DNA of 64,000 nt from Tepidamorphus gemmatus (GTDB taxonomy: Bacteria; Pseudomonadota; Alphaproteobacteria; Rhizobiales; Tepidamorphaceae), in NCBI RefSeq assembly GCF_004346195.1, contig NZ_SMAK01000007.1, forward strand, positions 186,001-250,000, read 5' to 3'. Below are positions 59,922-64,000 of the stretch, in pieces. A model generated the notes under the pieces. It was not told the origin of the DNA, made no database searches, and worked only from the letters and a program-made list of their open reading frames with translations. Position numbers and translations under genes: made by a program. Each line of letters opens with the position of its first letter. Positions within the stretch are counted from its first letter, which is position 1.

Positions 59922-61043
59922 ATGTCCGACAGCTGTGATCTCGCCATTGTGGGAGCCGGCATCGTCGGCCTTGCCCATGCGCTCGCCGCTGCGCGGCGCG
60001 GCCTCAAGGTCGTCGTCATCGACCGCGACGCCCAGGCGAACGGGGCATCTGTGCGAAACTTCGGCTTCGTCACCGTCACCGGCCAGCAGGCTGGCGCCTG
60101 CTGGCGCCGCGCCCTGCGCTCGCGCGATGTCTGGGCGGAGATCGCACCGCGGGCCGGGATCGAGATCGCCCATCGCGGGCTTGCTGTCGCGGTCCGCCAC
60201 CCCGAATCGATCGCCGTGCTCGAGGCCTTCCGCGAAACCGAGATGGGCGCAGCCTGCGAACTGCTGACCGCGGGCGAGGCGCGCGCGCGGATGCCCGCGC
60301 TCGGTGCAGACATACGCGCGGTGCTGTGGAGCCCGCACGAGCTGAGGGTCGAATCGCGCGACGCGGTGCCCCGTCTTGCCCGCTGGTTGGCGGAGTCGCA
60401 CGGTATCCGGTTCGTGCGCAACACGGCGGTGCGCGGGATCACGCTGCCGGCGATCGAGACCTCGGCGGGTAGGATCCGTGCCGACGCCGCGGTCGTCTGC
60501 CCTGGCGACGATCTCGTCGGGCTCTATGCCGATCGGATCGCCGCCTACGGCCTCACCCGCTGCAAGCTGCACATGATGCGCCTGGCACCGGATCGGCCGT
60601 TCCGGCTCGGCGCGGCGGTGATGTCGGATCTCGGCCTGGTGCGCTATCTCGGCTATGCGGAACTTCCCGAGGCGGCGGCGCTGCGGCAGCGGTTGGAGCG
60701 CGAGGCCGCTGACGCGCTGGCCAACGGCGTCCACCTGATCGTGGTGCAGTCGGCCGACGGGTCGCTGGTGGTCGGGGACAGCCATCACTACGCCACGACA
60801 CCCGATCCATTCGCGCCGGAGGCCGTCGATCGCCTCATCCTCGACGAGATGGAGCGCATCCTGGCGTTCGGTTCCTTCCGGGTATCGGAGCGCTGGATCG
60901 GCACCTATGCCTCGGCGAGCGACCGGCTGATGCTGGTCGACAGGCCCGAGGCGCATGTCAGGATCGTGATCGTGACCAGCGGCACCGGCGCCTCGACCGC
61001 CTTCGGTATCGCCGAGGAGGTGATCGCGGACATGTTCGGCTAG
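59922..61043 (+). CDS. FAD-dependent oxidoreductase (TIGR03364-type, phosphonate-linked)
   Basis: A 373-residue DAO-family flavoenzyme. The N-terminal CDLAIVGAGIVGLAHALAAARRGLKVVVID binds FAD; RNFGFVTVTGQQAG and the C-terminal VTSGTGASTAFGIAEEV are the conserved parts. This clade is often encoded next to phosphonoacetaldehyde hydrolase, and some members are reported to oxidise N-methylated 2-aminoethylphosphonate to phosphonoacetaldehyde. That fits the phnX gene 69 bp downstream. No PhnW aminotransferase gene is in the window, so the oxidase may replace it. Confidence 0.85.
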   Translation: MSDSCDLAIVGAGIVGLAHALAAARRGLKVVVIDRDAQANGASVRNFGFVTVTGQQAGACWRRALRSRDVWAEIAPRAGIEIAHRGLAVAVRHPESIAVLEAFRETEMGAACELLTAGEARARMPALGADIRAVLWSPHELRVESRDAVPRLARWLAESHGIRFVRNTAVRGITLPAIETSAGRIRADAAVVCPGDDLVGLYADRIAAYGLTRCKLHMMRLAPDRPFRLGAAVMSDLGLVRYLGYAELPEAAALRQRLEREAADALANGVHLIVVQSADGSLVVGDSHHYATTPDPFAPEAVDRLILDEMERILAFGSFRVSERWIGTYASASDRLMLVDRPEAHVRIVIVTSGTGASTAFGIAEEVIADMFG

Positions 61044-61112
61044 CGCCATTCCTGGAGACTTGGAGTCCGGTTCTCCGTCAGGAGTTGCGACGAAACAGGG
61101 AGTTGAAGCGGA

Positions 61113-61925
61113 ATGATGGCGGACGGGTTGCTGAAGGCAGTGATCTTCGACTGGGCGGGGACCGTTGTCGACTTCGGGTCACGTGCGCCGATGGGCGCCT
61201 TCGTCGAGGTATTCCGCCGCTTCGGCGTCGAGATCTCGATCGACGAGGCCCGGGTGCCGATGGGACTGCCGAAATGGGATCACATCGCCGCGCTCGGACG
61301 CATCCCGCGGATCGCGGAGGCCTGGCAGGCGGCGCATGGCCGGCCGTTCGCAACACGCGACGTCGACGCCATCTACGAGGCATTCGTTCCGCTCAACGCG
61401 GAGATCGTCACCGATTTCTCCGATCTCGTCCCCGGGGTCGTCGAAACGGTCGCCGAGCTGCGGGCACGCGGCCTCAAGATCGGCTCCACCACCGGCTACA
61501 CCCGCGACATCATGGAGCGGCTCGCCCCGGTCGCAGCCGCGCAGGGTTTCGCCCCCGACAATCTGGTCTGCGCCGGGGATCTCGTCTCCGGCCGGCCCGG
61601 CGCGCTGATGATGTACCGCACCTTCCTCGATCTCGGCGTGTGGCCGGCCTGGGCCTGCGTCAAGGTCGACGACACCGAGCCCGGCATCCTCGAGGGCCTC
61701 GCCGCCGGCAGCTGGACCGTCGGGGTCGCCGCCAGCGGCAATGCCATGGGCCTGTCCCGCGAGGAGCTCGAAGCCCTCGACAACGACGCGTATCTCGACC
61801 GCTACGAGCGGGCGGAAGGCATGCTGAAGCGTGCCGGCGCCCACATCGTCATCGCAACGGTCAGGGATCTGATCGGAGCGATCGACGAGATCGAGGGTCG
61901 GCTGCGCCGCGGCGAGCGCCCCTGA
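61113..61925 (+). CDS. phnX: Phosphonoacetaldehyde hydrolase
   Basis: A 270-residue HAD-superfamily enzyme that cleaves the C-P bond of phosphonoacetaldehyde to acetaldehyde and phosphate. VIFDWAGTVVDFG holds the nucleophile Asp; the Schiff-base Lys is in MGLPKWDHIAAL; GSTTGYTRDIM and VKVDDTEPGILEG complete the set. Length is normal. Start is ATG 61113, with a second ATG at 61116. It acts downstream of the FAD oxidoreductase encoded before it in a phosphonate-use pathway that yields phosphorus and carbon. Confidence 0.95.
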   Translation: MMADGLLKAVIFDWAGTVVDFGSRAPMGAFVEVFRRFGVEISIDEARVPMGLPKWDHIAALGRIPRIAEAWQAAHGRPFATRDVDAIYEAFVPLNAEIVTDFSDLVPGVVETVAELRARGLKIGSTTGYTRDIMERLAPVAAAQGFAPDNLVCAGDLVSGRPGALMMYRTFLDLGVWPAWACVKVDDTEPGILEGLAAGSWTVGVAASGNAMGLSREELEALDNDAYLDRYERAEGMLKRAGAHIVIATVRDLIGAIDEIEGRLRRGERP

Positions 61926-62038
61926 TCCGGACAGGCAGGGCATCGGCAGACCCCGGCGGCGCCGTTGGCGGCCCCTCGCACGGCCAGCGCGAATTGCGTA
62001 CTCTCGCGCCGGGCGCTGCAGCAGAGCGGAGATGGGGC

Positions 62039-63670
62039 ATGTCGGGTCTGAACAGGCTTGCGATCGGAATCTGGTGTCTGCTGGCGGTGGTGGTGGCCGC
62101 AACGCCGGCGCCCGCGCAGGAACCGCCCAAGCAGGTTGCCCGCGAGATCGCCCAGATCGTCCGGGACGGCGAGGTGGTGTTCGGGCTCGACGTCGACGAC
62201 GAGCGGCTGTTCCAGGTCTACGCCATCTATCACTACCGCGACTTCACACCGATCTGGGTGCGCGACGACGGGCCCAAGACCAAGGGGCGCGCGCTGCTCG
62301 ACGCGCTGATGTCGGCTGATCTGGAGGGGCTGGTGCCGAGCGACTACCAGGTCGGCCGCATCTCCGAGCTGATGGAGCGCACCGACGTGCGCAGCCTGGC
62401 CGAGCTCGAATTGCAGCTCACGCGCGCCTTTCTCGATTACGGTCGCGATCTGAGCGCCGGTCGGGTCTCGCCCGCCGAGGTCGACCGCGACACCCATTTG
62501 ACGCCGGTTCCGGTCGATGCCGCCATACTGCTCGACGGGGCGGAGCGAGCCGACGATATCCTGCCTTACCTCGCCTCGCTTGCACCGCAGACACCGGAAT
62601 ATGACCGGCTGCGCGACAAGCTTGCCGAACTGCGCGAACGCGCCGAGCACGGCGGCTGGCCGACGGTGCCTGCCGGCGCGACGCTGAAGCCCGGCATGGA
62701 CGATGCGCGGGTTCCTGCCCTGCGGGCCTATCTCGCCGCGGTCGGCGACTACAAGGGCGATCCGGAGGATACCTCAACCCTGTTCGACGCGGAGCTCGTC
62801 GAGGCGGTGAAGGCCTTCCAGGCGCGCCACGGCATCGATGTCGACGGTGCGGTCGGGCCGGCGACGCTGGCGGCAATCAACACGCCGATCGAGGAGCGGA
62901 TCGAGACTCTGGCGCTCAATCTGGAGCGCCGCCGCTGGATGCCGGACGATCTCGGGGAACGGTACGTCTTCGTCAACCTCGCCGATCAGTTCCTCAAGGT
63001 GGTGGATGGCGGCAGGACGATCCACGACGCGCGGCTGGTGGTGGGCAAGCCCTATTCGCGCACGCCGGTGTTCTCGGACTCCATCAAGTACGTCGTCATC
63101 AATCCGGACTGGACGGTTCCCGCCTCGATCGCCCGCAACGAATACCTGCCCCGACTGCGGGACGCACCCGGCTCGCTCGCCGCGCAGGGCTTCGAGATTC
63201 TGGCCGGCGGTCAGCCGATCGATCCGCGTTCGGTCGACTGGTCGAAGGTGACCGCGTCGGATTTTCCCTACACGCTGCGCCAGCAGCCGGGACCGAACAA
63301 TGCGCTCGGCGCCATCAAGTTCATGTTCCCAAACCCGTTCAATGTCTATCTGCACGACACGCCTGCGACGTCGCTGTTCGAGCGCTCCCAGCGCACCTTC
63401 AGCCACGGCTGCATGCGGGTGGAGAACCCGCTCGACCTCGGCGCCATCGTGCTCGGCCCGCAGGGCTGGACGCGCGAGCGCATCGACCAGGTGGTCAAGT
63501 CGGGCAAGAAGACCGTAGTGACGCTCGAGCACCCCTTGCCGATCCACATCACCTATCTCACCGCCTGGGTGAACAAGGATGGCTCGGTGCATTTCCGCAA
63601 CGACGTCTACGGTCGCGACCAGCGCCTGCGCGAGGCGCTCGATCGCAGCCGGCTGGCGCCGGGCTTCTGA
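62039..63670 (+). CDS. L,D-transpeptidase, YcbB/LdtD type
   Basis: A 543-residue secreted or periplasmic enzyme that crosslinks peptidoglycan. A signal peptide (LAIGIWCLLAVVVAATPAPAQ) precedes a scaffold domain; a peptidoglycan-binding repeat is seen near 255-285 (FQARHGIDVDGAVGPATLAAIN), then the YkuD catalytic domain with FVNLADQFLKVVDGG, MFPNPFNVYLHDTP and the active-site SHGCMRVENP. The ATG at 62039 begins the signal peptide; the frame upstream is shadow coding. The gene is probably transcribed alone. Confidence 0.93.
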   Translation: MSGLNRLAIGIWCLLAVVVAATPAPAQEPPKQVAREIAQIVRDGEVVFGLDVDDERLFQVYAIYHYRDFTPIWVRDDGPKTKGRALLDALMSADLEGLVPSDYQVGRISELMERTDVRSLAELELQLTRAFLDYGRDLSAGRVSPAEVDRDTHLTPVPVDAAILLDGAERADDILPYLASLAPQTPEYDRLRDKLAELRERAEHGGWPTVPAGATLKPGMDDARVPALRAYLAAVGDYKGDPEDTSTLFDAELVEAVKAFQARHGIDVDGAVGPATLAAINTPIEERIETLALNLERRRWMPDDLGERYVFVNLADQFLKVVDGGRTIHDARLVVGKPYSRTPVFSDSIKYVVINPDWTVPASIARNEYLPRLRDAPGSLAAQGFEILAGGQPIDPRSVDWSKVTASDFPYTLRQQPGPNNALGAIKFMFPNPFNVYLHDTPATSLFERSQRTFSHGCMRVENPLDLGAIVLGPQGWTRERIDQVVKSGKKTVVTLEHPLPIHITYLTAWVNKDGSVHFRNDVYGRDQRLREALDRSRLAPGF

Positions 63671-63883
63671 CGCAGGCGGCCGGGAGTTCGGACCACCTGT
63701 CCAGGCTTCGCAACGTCCCGGCCGGGGAATCAGCCGCAAGGCCGGTATCGGGACGTCGATGGCCGGGCGCCGGGCCGCACCGGTTCCGGCCCGGACGGCG
63801 GAGATGGTCGGCGACCGGCTGCTGCAGCAATCTCCGCAGACGAGGCAACGCGCTCCTTCTCGGAAAGTGAGGCGACACAGATA

Positions 63884-64000
63884 TTAGAGCGGCCTGCGCA
63901 TCCATCTGGCGAGACCGCCGACGATGCCCTCACGGAACAGGAGGACGCAGACGACGAAGATGCATCCCTGCATGATCGTCACCCATGCACCGAAGGTGGC
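63884..64000 (-). CDS. LivM-like branched-chain amino acid ABC permease, C-terminal fragment
   Basis: Thirty-eight residues enter from the right edge on the minus strand and end with TAA (63884-63886). They form a final membrane helix followed by REGIVGGLARWMRRPL, matching the LivM C-terminus (a helix followed by FxRGLVGxL). The rest lies beyond the window. The assignment is from the tail only. Confidence 0.65.
   Translation of the reverse strand, partial: ATFGAWVTIMQGCIFVVCVLLFREGIVGGLARWMRRPL

Noticed and set aside
63671-63883. 213-bp gap between the L,D-transpeptidase and the LivM-like fragment, with an ORF at 63730-63933 on the minus strand
   Set aside because: The short frame overlaps the LivM-like end in another frame and has no ribosome-binding site or family features.

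Overview
This 64 kb window comes from the chromosome of a high-GC alphaproteobacterium. The evidence is the FixL-FixJ-FixK oxygen-sensing relay, a complete ccoNOQP-ccoGHIS cbb3 oxidase locus, a 5-aminolevulinate synthase (Shemin pathway), an MmcB-type protein and a CrbSR-like acetate sensor. Hyphomicrobiales or a neighbouring order is my best guess. Coding density is high, with many 4-base ATGA start/stop overlaps. No phage or CRISPR was seen, and the only mobile-element trace is an IS256 remnant beside a tRNA gene. Families were assigned by eye from motifs, without database searches.

Layout. 1-7.3 kb: tRNA-Arg(CCG), transposase remnant, alcohol dehydrogenase, alpha/beta hydrolase, sterol-desaturase-like protein, orphan solute-binding protein, membrane glycosyltransferase and an IclR regulator. 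7.3-14.6 kb: an IclR-controlled catabolic operon on the + strand (two ABC permeases, ATPase, unknown small membrane protein, binding protein, SDR, KDG-kinase-like enzyme, SDR, cupin), driven by a recognisable sigma70 promoter whose start overlaps a triple half-site operator. 14.7-17 kb: fixL-fixJ and a FixT-like lone receiver with its own FixK box. 17-21.9 kb: aminotransferase, mscL, an exonuclease-CBS-DUF294 fusion and a conserved unknown. 22-28.7 kb: a CrbS-like SLC5-sensor kinase, its LuxR-type response regulator, and the DUF4212 + sodium/solute symporter pair (acetate-type uptake). 28.9-32.4 kb: small membrane proteins, YjbQ, an esterase and a hotdog thioesterase.

32.4-44.9 kb is the most unusual part. 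A five-gene minus-strand operon (four glycosyltransferases and a deacetylase-like protein) faces a plus-strand group: a small methyltransferase, an 870-residue ABC exporter-like protein whose ATPase is degenerate and greatly expanded, a lone cyclic-nucleotide-binding protein and an MBL-fold hydrolase. A class III nucleotidyl cyclase converges on this group, and an ATP-grasp enzyme diverges from the cyclase. Together they could make, sense and perhaps destroy a cyclic nucleotide around a glycan-related membrane complex; I do not recognise this combination as a described system.

45-59.7 kb is the microaerobic respiration block: cytochrome c, mmcB, a FixK/Fnr-type regulator, hemN, an AbrB-type protein, an HpaI-type aldolase, ccoNOQP, ccoGHIS and hemA (convergent with, and overlapping, ccoS). 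FNR/FixK boxes of the form TTGAT-N4-ATCAA lie upstream of ccoN, ccoG (perfect match), fixT and, more weakly, hemN and hemA. The circuit is therefore readable from sequence: FixL heme-PAS, FixJ, FixK, then oxidase, heme synthesis and FixT feedback. 59.9-64 kb: an FAD oxidoreductase with phosphonoacetaldehyde hydrolase (phosphonate breakdown), an L,D-transpeptidase, and the C-terminus of a LivM-like permease at the edge.
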